47,312 nucleotides of DNA from Candidatus Enterocloster excrementipullorum. GTDB lineage: Bacteria > Bacillota > Clostridia > Lachnospirales > Lachnospiraceae. Under the pieces are notes generated by a model. It worked only from the letters and a program-made list of their open reading frames with translations, was not told the DNA's origin and did not search any database. Positions 24,866-33,551 of the stretch are shown here, in pieces. Both the position numbers and the translations under genes were made by a program. Every line of letters begins with the position of its first letter. Position 1 is the first letter of the stretch. The stretch spans positions 1 through 47,312 of the forward strand of contig DWWT01000013.1 of assembly GCA_019119575.1 (NCBI GenBank). Direction: 5' to 3'.

Positions 24866-24976
24866 TCCTCCCGCTTCTCCCTCCAGGGCCAGTACGCCGG
24901 AGATCCCCCGCCGCAGGATATCCTCGTCCCTCTCCTGTGGAAGCATCTGCCGTTTCCTTCGCATTTCCCGAAACAT
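24866..24976 (-). pseudogene. N-terminal remnant of a Nim-like pyridoxamine-5'-phosphate-oxidase family protein
   Basis: On the minus strand the 36-residue start (MFREMRRKRQMLPQE, then ILRRGISGVLALEGE) matches the conserved beginning of the flavin-binding pyridoxamine-5'-phosphate-oxidase/NimA family. It has AGAGGAA as a ribosome-binding site. The family continues for about 120 residues, but here the frame ends at once. A shifted frame then reads DIEKLALKYAPVGSIAEKKE, which may be the C-terminal helix of the same family or only a shadow of the MATE relic on the other strand. The 275 bp from 24980 to 25254 hold no recognised gene. Confidence 0.55.
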
Positions 24977-25150
24977 AACCAATTCCTCTTCTTTGCTTCG
25001 CTGCCCTCCAGGGCCCCATTCCGATAAAAGATAAGCGCTAACCCCGTATCTTCTCAGGCCTAACGATACGAAATCAACGCGGAACGCTTCCCCGGCGGCA
25101 AGCAGATTGTTTGTTTCTCTTTTCGCCGCTATGATAGCACAAGGAGTCCG

Positions 25151-25164
25151 GCATGTCAACATGC
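25151..25164. promoter_or_regulatory. Perfect palindrome upstream of the nitrilase-activator operon
   Basis: GCATGT-CA-ACATGC is a perfect inverted repeat about 90 bp before the nitrilase-family start. Its position suits an upstream activator site or operator. No sigma-54 promoter with correct 10-nt GG-GC spacing was found next to it. Confidence 0.35.
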
Positions 25165-25254
25165 GGCAGGAAAAGGGAGAAACCAGTAGAAATCCGCGGG
25201 AACTGTGTGATAAAATAAGGATGGCTATTTGCCGGAGAGGAAGGGACTTAGCAA

Positions 25255-26154
25255 ATGAATCAGATTCTAAAAATCGCCCTGCTGCAGATTGCCCCCTGCA
25301 ACACCCTGGAGGAAAACTGCAAAAAGGGGCTTGCGGCCTGCCGGAGGGCCCGGAAAATGGGGGCGGATATCGCATTGTTTCCCGAGATGTTTAGCTGCGG
25401 ATACCGCATCTATGGGCGGCCCGCCGACGTATGGACGAAAGAAGCCATCTCTGCGGACAGCGATTTTATCCGCGCATTCGGAGCCTTGGCAAAAGAGCTC
25501 ACCATGGCCATCGGCATTACCTTTCTTGAACAATATGAAAAGGTTCCCGGAGGCAGCGGTCCGAGGAATTCCCTGGCCCTCTTTGACTGCTTTGGAAACC
25601 TCCGGTTTGTCTACGCCAAAGTCCACACCTGCGATTTTGGCGAGGAGAGGCATCTGACCCCCGGGGAAGATTTTTTCGTGACGGATTTGGAGACTTCCTG
25701 CGGAATCGTCAAAACCGGCGCTATGATCTGCTATGACAGGGAATTTCCGGAGAGCGCCCGCATTCTGATGCTCAAGGGAGCGGAACTCATTCTTGTGCCC
25801 AACGCCTGTCCCATGGAAATCAACCGGATTTCCCAGCTCCGGGCCCGGGCTTTTGAAAATATGCTGGCAATCGCCACCTGCAATTATCCGGCAGGCGTTC
25901 CCGACTGCAGCGGCTGTTCCAGCGTTTTTGACGGCGTGGCCTATCTTCCCGAATCCGCGGACTCCCGGGATACCTGTATCCTGATGGCAAAAGAGAACGA
26001 GGGAATTTACTTGGCCGGGCTTGACCTTTCGCAGCTGCGCGCCTACCGGAAATGCGAGGTTCACGGAAATGCGTACCGGCATCCGGAAAAATACGGAATT
26101 TTGACAGAAAAGAAGATTCTTCCGCCCTTTGTCCGGGCGGATTACCGGGAATAA
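25255..26154 (+). CDS. Carbon-nitrogen hydrolase (nitrilase superfamily)
   Basis: This 299-residue amidase-type hydrolase has the E-K-C triad visible as Glu44 (LFPEMFSCGY), Lys122 (VYAKVHTCDFGEE) and Cys159 (MICYDREFPES). The fold is complete, with the C-terminal LRAYRKCEVHGNAYRHPEKYG segment. It should hydrolyse a C-N bond in an amide, N-carbamoyl compound or nitrile. The substrate is not deducible. A sigma-54-dependent activator gene starts 13 bp after its stop, so the two are probably co-transcribed and the regulator may respond to a nitrogen compound used by this enzyme. The ATG follows a GAGAGGAAGGG purine-rich site. Confidence 0.92.
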   Translation: MNQILKIALLQIAPCNTLEENCKKGLAACRRARKMGADIALFPEMFSCGYRIYGRPADVWTKEAISADSDFIRAFGALAKELTMAIGITFLEQYEKVPGGSGPRNSLALFDCFGNLRFVYAKVHTCDFGEERHLTPGEDFFVTDLETSCGIVKTGAMICYDREFPESARILMLKGAELILVPNACPMEINRISQLRARAFENMLAIATCNYPAGVPDCSGCSSVFDGVAYLPESADSRDTCILMAKENEGIYLAGLDLSQLRAYRKCEVHGNAYRHPEKYGILTEKKILPPFVRADYRE

Positions 26155-26167
26155 CAGGAGAATTTGC

Positions 26168-28282
26168 ATGAATAAGAAAATCATCGGAGTGATCGCCCTG
26201 GACCCCTTTGCGGGGAAAGCCTACGCCGACCAGGTCCGCCAGGTCTTCGGCTCACGGGCGGCGGTACGCAACTACAGCGTTATGGACAAGACGGCAGAGA
26301 ATATGGAGCGCTGTGACCTGTACATGGCCTCCACAGATGCCTTTGACGCCATGAAAACCTGGCCGCACGGGATCCCAGAGGATGCGCAGAAAATGGAAAT
26401 CCAGGTCACCTACCGAAAGGAGGCCATCCGCCTTCTTCGGGAAATCCCCAGCGGCACAAAGGTGCTGTTTGTCAATATGACGGAGACCATGGCACGTGAG
26501 GCCGTGACCCAGTTGGAGCAGCTCGGCGTCACCCATCTGAAATTTATCCTCTACGCGCCGGGCTGCGCTCTGACCGAAACCGCCAAAATCGCAGTCACTC
26601 CGGACGAAGAGCGTTACGTTCCCAAGGGAGTCAGCCGAGTTGTCAATCTGGGCCAGCGCACCTGCTCCGCGGACACAATGATCGAGGCTGCCATGCGCCT
26701 TGGATTTGAGGACATCCTGGAGGAAGAAGCATTTAAGCAGTACCAGGAATCGGTCTGTACCAACACCTATTATTTTGACCGGATGTTTGACCGTTCCCGC
26801 CGTCTGGAGACTCAGTTTGACATTCTGATGGAGGTTTTGGACCAGGGCGTCATCGCGGTGGACGAGCAGGGGAATGTGTACGCCATGAACCGGATGGCCC
26901 GGGACATTACCCATGTGCTGGGAGAGCAGGTCCTCCACCAGTCGGGCGCCAGCGTATTCCCCTACATTCCCTTCCGCCAATGCCTGGAAGAAAAATCCGC
27001 CACGGAGCCCAAAGTTGTGCGCGTCGCAGGAAATCTGGTGAGCGTGTACGTGCGGCCTGTGCTTCGCCGGGAGAGCTGTGTGGGAGCCTTTGCCATTCTC
27101 CAAAAGTTCAGCGAGGTGGAGCAGCGGCAGAATGAACTGCGGGGACAGCTCATGAAAAAGGGGCAGGGGCACCGGGCCAAATACTGCTTTGACGATGTAA
27201 TCGGCGGCTCCGATCCCATTGTCCGCACCAAAGAGATTCTCCGGAAAATGGCGCAGACCGATTCTCCCGTCCTTCTCATCGGGGAAACCGGGACGGGCAA
27301 GGAGCTTTTCGCCCATTCCGTACACAATGCCTCCCGCCGGAAGGGGCAGCCTTTTGTGGCCATCAACTGCGGGGCCATGCCGGAAAATCTTCTGGAAAGC
27401 GAACTCTTCGGCTACGAGGAAGGCGCCTTCACAGGGGCAAAAAAAGGCGGCCGGCCGGGACTTTTTGAATTTGCCCATCAGGGAACTTTGTTTCTGGACG
27501 AGGTGGAGGGAATGAGTCCGGCCCTCCAGGTCAAGCTTCTGCGGGTTCTTCAGGAGCAGGAAATCATGCGGGTGGGCGGCAGCCAGATCATTCATGTGGA
27601 CGTGCGGATTGTAGCTGCCACCAATGAGGAGCTGGAGAAAAAAGTGGAGGAAGGCAGTTTCCGCCAAGACCTCTACTACCGCCTGAACACGCTTCCTGTG
27701 TGGATTCCTCCCCTCAGGGAGCGAGGGGACGACATATTCCTGATTCTGGAGCATTTTCGCCGGGAGCTGGGCGGACGCTTTGTGCTGAGCGAAGAAATCC
27801 GGCAGCTCTTCCGGGAATATCCCTGGAGGGGAAATGTGCGGGAGCTGCACAATGTGGCGGAGTATTTAAATTTTACGGGACACACGGTGATTACCGCGGA
27901 GGATTTGCCTCCCTCCTTTCAGATGCGGCAAAGGCACTGGGCAGGGGGCAAAAATGAGGGCCATACGGTTGCGGACAGCAACCGCATCCGCTCCTCTTCT
28001 CTTCCGCCCGACACCGCCGCGCCCCGAACCGCGTCAGATGCCCGTATGGTTCTTTTGGAGATTCTCTTCCGGGCGGACCGGGAAGGACGGCGCATTGGCC
28101 GGGAGGGCATTATCCGGGAAGCGCGGCGGCGCGGCTTCTCCCTCACGCAGCCCCAGGTGCGCAAAATGCTTCACAGTCTGGAGCAGGAGGGGTACGCGGT
28201 TATTTCCAAAGGACGGGCGGGAAGCACCATCACCCAGCAGGGCATCCGTCTTCTGCAGGAATCGAAACAGATAGACACATAA
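26168..28282 (+). CDS. Sigma-54-dependent transcriptional activator with PAS domain
   Basis: This 704-residue enhancer-binding protein has four parts. The first is an N-terminal alpha/beta sensory region (about 1-200, beginning KKIIGVIALDPFAGKAYADQ). A PAS-like domain follows (about 215-330). The AAA+ domain has Walker A GETGTGKE near 372, an intact GAFTGA sigma-54 contact loop near 419 and the FLDEVEGM Walker B. The C-terminus (about 631-704) is unusual. Instead of the usual Fis-type helix-turn-helix it has a winged-helix-like REGIIREARRRGFSLTQPQV segment. The ATG at 26168 has AGGAG upstream. An earlier in-frame ATG lies inside the nitrilase gene. No target sigma-54 promoter was found in the window. 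Confidence 0.93.
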   Translation: MNKKIIGVIALDPFAGKAYADQVRQVFGSRAAVRNYSVMDKTAENMERCDLYMASTDAFDAMKTWPHGIPEDAQKMEIQVTYRKEAIRLLREIPSGTKVLFVNMTETMAREAVTQLEQLGVTHLKFILYAPGCALTETAKIAVTPDEERYVPKGVSRVVNLGQRTCSADTMIEAAMRLGFEDILEEEAFKQYQESVCTNTYYFDRMFDRSRRLETQFDILMEVLDQGVIAVDEQGNVYAMNRMARDITHVLGEQVLHQSGASVFPYIPFRQCLEEKSATEPKVVRVAGNLVSVYVRPVLRRESCVGAFAILQKFSEVEQRQNELRGQLMKKGQGHRAKYCFDDVIGGSDPIVRTKEILRKMAQTDSPVLLIGETGTGKELFAHSVHNASRRKGQPFVAINCGAMPENLLESELFGYEEGAFTGAKKGGRPGLFEFAHQGTLFLDEVEGMSPALQVKLLRVLQEQEIMRVGGSQIIHVDVRIVAATNEELEKKVEEGSFRQDLYYRLNTLPVWIPPLRERGDDIFLILEHFRRELGGRFVLSEEIRQLFREYPWRGNVRELHNVAEYLNFTGHTVITAEDLPPSFQMRQRHWAGGKNEGHTVADSNRIRSSSLPPDTAAPRTASDARMVLLEILFRADREGRRIGREGIIREARRRGFSLTQPQVRKMLHSLEQEGYAVISKGRAGSTITQQGIRLLQESKQIDT

Positions 28283-28397
28283 TGGTAATGTATCTTTTTT
28301 CTGTCATATTCTGACATTTTTATTAATTCTGTTTCTTCGCGAAATTGTATATGATAAAATACATATATTACAGAATTTTTCCAGAAAGGAGATCTCC

Positions 28398-29957
28398 ATG
28401 ACTGAATTGATCCTTGCATTTCTGCCCATAATTGTGATCATTGTCCTGCTTATTCTCATCCTGACTCAGGGATACGTAAAAGCTCCGCCGGACCATGCCT
28501 ACATTATCTCCGGCATCCGCAAAGAGCCCCGGGTGCTCATCGGCCGGGCCGGACTCAAAATCCCATTCTTTGAACAGCTCGACAAACTGTATCTGGGACA
28601 GATTACCGTAGACATCAAGACCGACGAATACATACCCACCAATGATTTCATCAACGTGATGGTGGACGCAGTGGCAAAGGTCCGGGTGGCCGAAGACCCG
28701 GAGCGGATGAAGCTGGCCATGCGCAACTTTTTAAATAAAGAACCGGCCAAGATTGCCGCGGATCTCCAGGATTCCCTCCAGGGCAATATGCGGGAAATCA
28801 TCGGCACCCTGACGCTGCGGGCCATCAATACGGATCGCGATTCCTTCTCCGACCAGGTGATGACAAAAGCCTCGCGGGATATGGAAAAACTGGGCATCGA
28901 CATCCTCTCCTGCAACATCCAAAATGTAACGGATGAGCACGGCCTGATTCAGGACCTCGGTATGGACAATACTTCCAAAATCCGCAAAGACGCCTCCATC
29001 GCAAAGGCGGAGGCGGAGCGGGATATCGCCATTGCGAAGGCCGCGGCTGACAAGGCTTCCAACGATGCCCGGGTTTTGGCGGAGACAGAAATCGCCCAAA
29101 AAAACAACGAGCTTGCCATCAAGAAAGCGGAGCTGCAGAAAGCCTCCGACACAAAGAAAGCGGAAGCTGACGCCGCCTATGAAATCCAGAAGCAGGAACA
29201 GGAGAAAACCATTCTCACTGCCACGGTGAACGCCCAGATTGCCAAGACCGAGCGGGAGGCAGAGCTGCGCAGGCAGGAAGTCACCGTGCAACAGCAGGCT
29301 CTGGAGGCGGAAATCAACAAGAAGGCGGACGCGGACCGCTACGCCATCGAGCAGGCCGCGGCTGCGGACCTGACCCGGCGCCAGCGGGAGGCAGAAGCCA
29401 AAAAATACGAGCAGGAAAAGGAAGCGGAAGCCAGGAAATCCCTGGCGGAAGCCCAGAAATACGCCATGCTCCAGGAGGCGGAGGGAATCCGTGCCCGGGG
29501 CGAGGCGGAGGCTGCGGCCATTCAGGCCAAGGCCCTGGCGGAAGCAGAGGGAATGGAGAAAAAGGCGGAGGCTTACCAGAAGTACAACAAGGCCGCCATG
29601 GCTGAGATGATGATTAAGGTTCTGCCGGATATCGCCGGAAAGATTGCCGAGCCTTTGGCCCAGATCGACAAGATCACCATCATCGGCGGGGACGGCGGTT
29701 CCGAGAAGGGCGTCGGCTCCGTGGCGGGCAATGTGCCCGTCGTCATGGCCCGGCTCTTTGAGGCCATGAAGGAGGCCACGGGCCTGGATCTGGCCGACAT
29801 CATGAAGGCCGAATCCCTGGAAGCCCAGACCACGCGCAATATCAACCTGACGGGAGCGCCGGATATCATTATTGGGGATATCGGCAAAAAGAATGACGGT
29901 GCGGGAGATGCCGGCACGCCGGATTCGCAGTCTGGGGAGGCGCATCCGAACGCGTAG
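28398..29957 (+). CDS. floT: Flotillin family protein
   Basis: This 519-residue membrane scaffold protein starts with one membrane helix (about 4-24). An SPFH/band-7 domain follows (about 25-210, including DHAYIISGIRKEPRVLIGRAG). A long Ala/Glu/Lys/Gln-rich coiled coil (about 210-410) carries the EA-repeat pattern typical of flotillins, and a C-terminal region with KITIIGGDGG follows. The last 25 residues are low complexity. Flotillins organise membrane microdomains and support secretion and signalling. AAAGGAG precedes the ATG. It is monocistronic: the 115-bp upstream gap separates it from the activator gene and a strong terminator follows. Confidence 0.95.
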   Translation: MTELILAFLPIIVIIVLLILILTQGYVKAPPDHAYIISGIRKEPRVLIGRAGLKIPFFEQLDKLYLGQITVDIKTDEYIPTNDFINVMVDAVAKVRVAEDPERMKLAMRNFLNKEPAKIAADLQDSLQGNMREIIGTLTLRAINTDRDSFSDQVMTKASRDMEKLGIDILSCNIQNVTDEHGLIQDLGMDNTSKIRKDASIAKAEAERDIAIAKAAADKASNDARVLAETEIAQKNNELAIKKAELQKASDTKKAEADAAYEIQKQEQEKTILTATVNAQIAKTEREAELRRQEVTVQQQALEAEINKKADADRYAIEQAAAADLTRRQREAEAKKYEQEKEAEARKSLAEAQKYAMLQEAEGIRARGEAEAAAIQAKALAEAEGMEKKAEAYQKYNKAAMAEMMIKVLPDIAGKIAEPLAQIDKITIIGGDGGSEKGVGSVAGNVPVVMARLFEAMKEATGLDLADIMKAESLEAQTTRNINLTGAPDIIIGDIGKKNDGAGDAGTPDSQSGEAHPNA

Positions 29958-29980
29958 CTGTCTCATTTCAACTGCTTTGC

Positions 29981-30028
29981 AAAAGGCCCCTGTGCCTTGG
30001 GATATGTCCCAGGTACAGGAGCCTTTTT
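29981..30028 (+). terminator. Terminator of the flotillin gene
   Basis: AAAAGGC..CTGT.CCT and AGG.ACAG.GCCTTTTT form a long stem with a short ATAT loop and a T5 run. It may also act on the minus-strand Rpn gene upstream on the other strand. Confidence 0.85.
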
Positions 30029-30086
30029 GTTCTTTGTTTTCCGCGCTCTTCTGCCGTCTCTGCGCTGTCCTGACGGCCACAAATCC

Positions 30087-30962
30087 TTACAGCCTGCGCA
30101 TCAGCTTTTCACCCTCCGCCTCTGAAATGCCAAGGGCAGCAATCGCCTGCTCCGCCGTCATGTGCAGATTGTGCATCAGATTTTTTATGCTGTTCAATTG
30201 CACACGTTCTGTTGTCTGCTTTGTTGCTTTCGCCGTCGCCTGCTCCGTGGCCTCCTCAATCATCTGACGAAATGCCTCGCACATGTCCATCTCCTCCTCA
30301 TTCGATTCCATGCGAATCTTTGCATTCACACACGCATTCAGCACATCCACTTCCTTTTTGCCGAACATGCGGCCTTCCTTTGCATCCCGAAACCATTCTT
30401 GCATCTTTTGTTTGTCTTTCGAGTACTTGATGAATGTCAGCACGTCTCCTAAGGACGTACGAAACTTTCCGAAATCCTCCGTGCGGATTTCTGCCGGGGC
30501 CACCATGTGAATCTGGTAATCAGGAACCATGGATAAAATCACCGGATCCTGCACAGCCATCATCTCGTGGAGGCTCCGTGGGGCATCCCACGCATCCGGC
30601 GAAAAGAACAGCACCAGGGTAATCACAGGTATCAGTCGGTCGTCCCTGTAAAACCCGGAGAGAAATTCTCCCCTCCCATGATTTTTATGACTTCCAGTCA
30701 TCCGGCGGCTCTTTGCTGCCTGCTCCACCTGCTTCGCATACTGCAGAGCATCGTACAGCAAATTTCTTACAGGAGCCGCATAATGTACGGAGGTCTGCCC
30801 TTCAATACCCAGCAAAAGGTAGGCAGCCCTCCCATCTTCCATAGCCGATAACTCTTTCAGCGAGTCCCGGAATCGCTGAACCGGACTGGCGGCCCCATCT
30901 GTCCCATACGGAAGGGCCAACTCCGCAGTGTCCAGTTCATGCAGTTGTTCGGGGCAAATCAC
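30087..30962 (-). CDS. Rpn family PD-(D/E)XK nuclease, 5'-truncated
   Basis: The 291-residue frame from the GTG at 30962 resembles Rpn/PDDEXK transposase-like proteins. It has ICPEQLHELDTAELALPYGT, a central YRDDRLIPVITLVLFFSPDAWD with the nuclease-core pattern, and a C-terminal helical region. Homology continues upstream of the first start codon: in the same frame 31013-30963 encodes DKRFADAFNFDLYDGKPV, followed further upstream by a TAA at 31025. No ATG or clear ribosome-binding site precedes this part, and the histidine-kinase gene ends 4 bp further away. The usual first 15-20 residues are missing. It is probably a decayed or poorly expressed gene, but no internal stop is present. Confidence 0.72.
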   Translation of the reverse strand: MICPEQLHELDTAELALPYGTDGAASPVQRFRDSLKELSAMEDGRAAYLLLGIEGQTSVHYAAPVRNLLYDALQYAKQVEQAAKSRRMTGSHKNHGRGEFLSGFYRDDRLIPVITLVLFFSPDAWDAPRSLHEMMAVQDPVILSMVPDYQIHMVAPAEIRTEDFGKFRTSLGDVLTFIKYSKDKQKMQEWFRDAKEGRMFGKKEVDVLNACVNAKIRMESNEEEMDMCEAFRQMIEEATEQATAKATKQTTERVQLNSIKNLMHNLHMTAEQAIAALGISEAEGEKLMRRL

Positions 30963-31028
30963 CGGCTTTCCATCATACAGGTCGAAATTAAATGCATCCG
31001 CGAATCTTTTATCACGCCGTTCTTAATA

Positions 31029-33551
31029 TCAGGACCGCTGCAGCCGCCCCCGGATTCTATCCTTCACGCTCTGAAATTTTTCAGACACCTTCGCCCGGGT
31101 TCCATTTGCTGCGCCATCGGTTTTCCCGTCCCCAGCCGGGGCAGCCGCAGCCGCATTCCCCCCGGCATCCGCGCCGGCCCCGTCCGCTGTATTTTCGTCT
31201 CCCAAGCCGCCGGCTCCGTCCTCCGGGCCGTGATCTTTGCCGTCCTCCGGACCGCTCTCCTTCTTCCACCGGATTGTCACCCGGAAGATATCATCCTCAA
31301 TATCAATCTTCATGGTGCCGCCCTGAACCTCCACAAAGCTCCTGGCGATGGCAAGCCCCAGGCCGCTCCCCTCGGTGTTGCGGGAGGCGTCTCCCCGGAC
31401 AAAACGCTCCGTGAGCTCCTCCGGGGACACGGTCAGCTCCTTCTCCGAAATATTTCGCATGGTCACGCACACCCAGCCCGCAGGGTCCTCCCCAATCTGG
31501 ATATAGGCCCGGGTTCCTGCCAGCCCGTATTTTGTGATGTTCACCAGCAGATTTTCAAAAATCCGGTACGTCTTCTCCCCGTCCAGGGTGAGAATCACCT
31601 TTTCCTCCGGCAGGTGAAAGCGGAAATCAATGCCGCTGGCTTCCATCTTCTCCGCCAGTTCAAACTTGGCCTGCTTCATCAGGCTCACAATATCCACCGG
31701 CTCCAGATGCAGGGAAATGGCCCCGCTGCTGGCCTTGCTCACCTCAAACAGATCCTCGATGAGGGCCTTGAGCCGCATAGACTTCTGGTCCAGTACCTGG
31801 ATGTAGGAATCCCGCTCCTCCTCGGTAATCCCCTCCTGCTTGAGCAGATTCACATAGGTGATGATGGCTGTCAGGGGCGTTTTCAGGTCATGGGACACAT
31901 TCGTGATGAGCTCCGACTTGGTGCGCTCGCTCTTTACCTCCTGGGCCACGGCTTTCTTAAAGCCCTGCTGGATTTTTGCAAGCTGATCCTTAAAGGGATT
32001 GAAAATTCCCAAATCCTCCGAAATCTCCACATCCAGGCTGCCCTCTGCCATGCGGTTGATTCCATCCAACAGCACCTGGTACTTTTCCTCCATCCGGCCC
32101 CAATATTTTTTTATCAGGAAAAACAGGCCAAAGGAATAAATAATCAGCGCCCCGATGCCCCAGAACCACAGGCAGGAAATCAGGGACAGGATAAGAAAGT
32201 TGATGATAACTGCCTTTCCGATAAACCGGGTGGAATGGCTCTGCCAGTCCGTATCCCGGAACAAATCCAGGGTTCGCTCCAGCCACCGCTTGATGAAGCG
32301 GCAAAACTGCCCCACCCAGGTTCTCTCCTTAAAATACCTCCACAGCCCCAGGGATCCCACCGCCCGGATACAGGTAATGCCCCAGTAGAACACACCGTAA
32401 AACAGCGCCCAGAAGCCCACATTCACCGCTATGGCCAGCACTCCGGCGGCAGTATCCGTAAATCCGGCCTCCAGAAACTCCCGGGTCAGGCTGCCGTCCA
32501 CAAAGGAGGCGGTGACCAAGGCCAAAACACTCCCCTCCGCAAATGTGGCAAACCAAATAAACCCAAACGCGCACAGAGGCTCAAAGGGCATGCGGCACAG
32601 AGCGCTCCTGCCGATATCAAAGGACTTCACAAAGGGAATAAAGATGGCTGCCACTCCCACAACCGCCAGCATCACAAGGACTACGGCGTACATTCCCTCT
32701 CCTCCCAGATAATCCCGGAAATTCATCCCGTAGGAGCCCGCATCCGCCGCCTGCGCGCTGCTCTGTCCCCATCCGCCGAACATAAACGGGTCGCAGCGAA
32801 AGATGATTGTCATATTCTTAGGCCCCTCAAACTGCACGCCGCTGTAGCGGTAATCACTGGAGAGACGGGCCGCCAGAGGGTCGTAAAACTCAAATCGGCT
32901 GGCCGCCTGGATTAGCCCGGTGCCGTATTCCCCCGGCCCCTGCACATCCGTAATACGCATGCGGCCGGTGGAGGAAAACTCCACCTCAAACTGTATTTCA
33001 TCTCCCTGCAGCGCCCGGCTGAAATATTGCGCAGGCTGGTTCACATTGCTGCGCTGAAAAGAAGCGTCCTCCTCTGCCACCGCGTAGGCAAGCTGGGAGC
33101 CATACTGCTGGTACAGGCTCTGCCAGTCCGCCCCCACTTCGTCCATAAGCTCCTGGACGCTGTAATAATAATCCGCATCGTACCCGTCCGAAGAAGCATA
33201 TTCCCCGGATGAGGCGTCCTCCCCCGCGGTATAACCGGCCTCCCGGGCTTTCTGAATCAGCTCATCCAGCCCCGGCAGGAAAGCCTGGGAATATGTCAAA
33301 AGGCGTCCTTCCTCTTCCTGGCGCTTTTGATGCCAGATTTCATAGCTGAAATTCATGACCTGGACAGCCACATTTTCAAAATCCGGCTCCGCCTCATAGG
33401 CCTCCTCAATCTCCGACCAGTCCTGCCGGTATTCCTCCGCCTTTCTCTGCATATAGGGATATAGCCCCACCGTCGCCACTGAAACCAGTAAAATCAGGGA
33501 AATAATGAGCAGAACTCCCCACTTATGGTTGTTTTTCAATCTTATATCCAA
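31029..33551 (-). CDS. Membrane sensor histidine kinase
   Basis: This 840-residue kinase has an N-terminal membrane helix (about 12-30) and an extracellular domain of roughly 250 residues. Several further helices follow between about 284 and 482. Next come a linker, a HisKA domain with His554 in NVSHDLKTPLTA, and a HATPase domain ending in GSGLGLAIARSF. The last 85 residues are an Ala/Gly/Asp-rich linker followed by a basic helix, which is unusual. The start codon at 33551 is TTG and abuts GGGGAG. An in-frame TTG at 33539 is 12 nt from that site, so the true start is uncertain. It overlaps the response-regulator gene by 29 bp. Confidence 0.92.
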   Translation of the reverse strand: MDIRLKNNHKWGVLLIISLILLVSVATVGLYPYMQRKAEEYRQDWSEIEEAYEAEPDFENVAVQVMNFSYEIWHQKRQEEEGRLLTYSQAFLPGLDELIQKAREAGYTAGEDASSGEYASSDGYDADYYYSVQELMDEVGADWQSLYQQYGSQLAYAVAEEDASFQRSNVNQPAQYFSRALQGDEIQFEVEFSSTGRMRITDVQGPGEYGTGLIQAASRFEFYDPLAARLSSDYRYSGVQFEGPKNMTIIFRCDPFMFGGWGQSSAQAADAGSYGMNFRDYLGGEGMYAVVLVMLAVVGVAAIFIPFVKSFDIGRSALCRMPFEPLCAFGFIWFATFAEGSVLALVTASFVDGSLTREFLEAGFTDTAAGVLAIAVNVGFWALFYGVFYWGITCIRAVGSLGLWRYFKERTWVGQFCRFIKRWLERTLDLFRDTDWQSHSTRFIGKAVIINFLILSLISCLWFWGIGALIIYSFGLFFLIKKYWGRMEEKYQVLLDGINRMAEGSLDVEISEDLGIFNPFKDQLAKIQQGFKKAVAQEVKSERTKSELITNVSHDLKTPLTAIITYVNLLKQEGITEEERDSYIQVLDQKSMRLKALIEDLFEVSKASSGAISLHLEPVDIVSLMKQAKFELAEKMEASGIDFRFHLPEEKVILTLDGEKTYRIFENLLVNITKYGLAGTRAYIQIGEDPAGWVCVTMRNISEKELTVSPEELTERFVRGDASRNTEGSGLGLAIARSFVEVQGGTMKIDIEDDIFRVTIRWKKESGPEDGKDHGPEDGAGGLGDENTADGAGADAGGNAAAAAPAGDGKTDGAANGTRAKVSEKFQSVKDRIRGRLQRS

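Noticed and set aside
24690-24866. C-terminal helix of a Nim-like protein on the minus strand (DIEKLALKYAPVG)
   Set aside because: It overlaps the better-supported MATE C-terminus on the plus strand, so the two readings cannot be separated by eye and it was left out of the feature.
25148-25166. Sigma-54 promoter upstream of the nitrilase gene
   Set aside because: A GG and a GC occur, but with 11 instead of 10 nt between them, and the palindrome explains the pattern better.
26252-27850. A 532-codon open frame on the minus strand
   Set aside because: It is antisense to the well-supported sigma-54 activator and shows no family pattern.
28731-30080. A 449-codon open frame on the minus strand
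   Set aside because: It is antisense to flotillin and arises from the repetitive coiled-coil codons.
30939-32915. A 658-codon open frame on the plus strand
   Set aside because: It lies antisense to the histidine-kinase gene, has no ribosome-binding site or recognisable domain, and is a shadow of high-GC codon usage.
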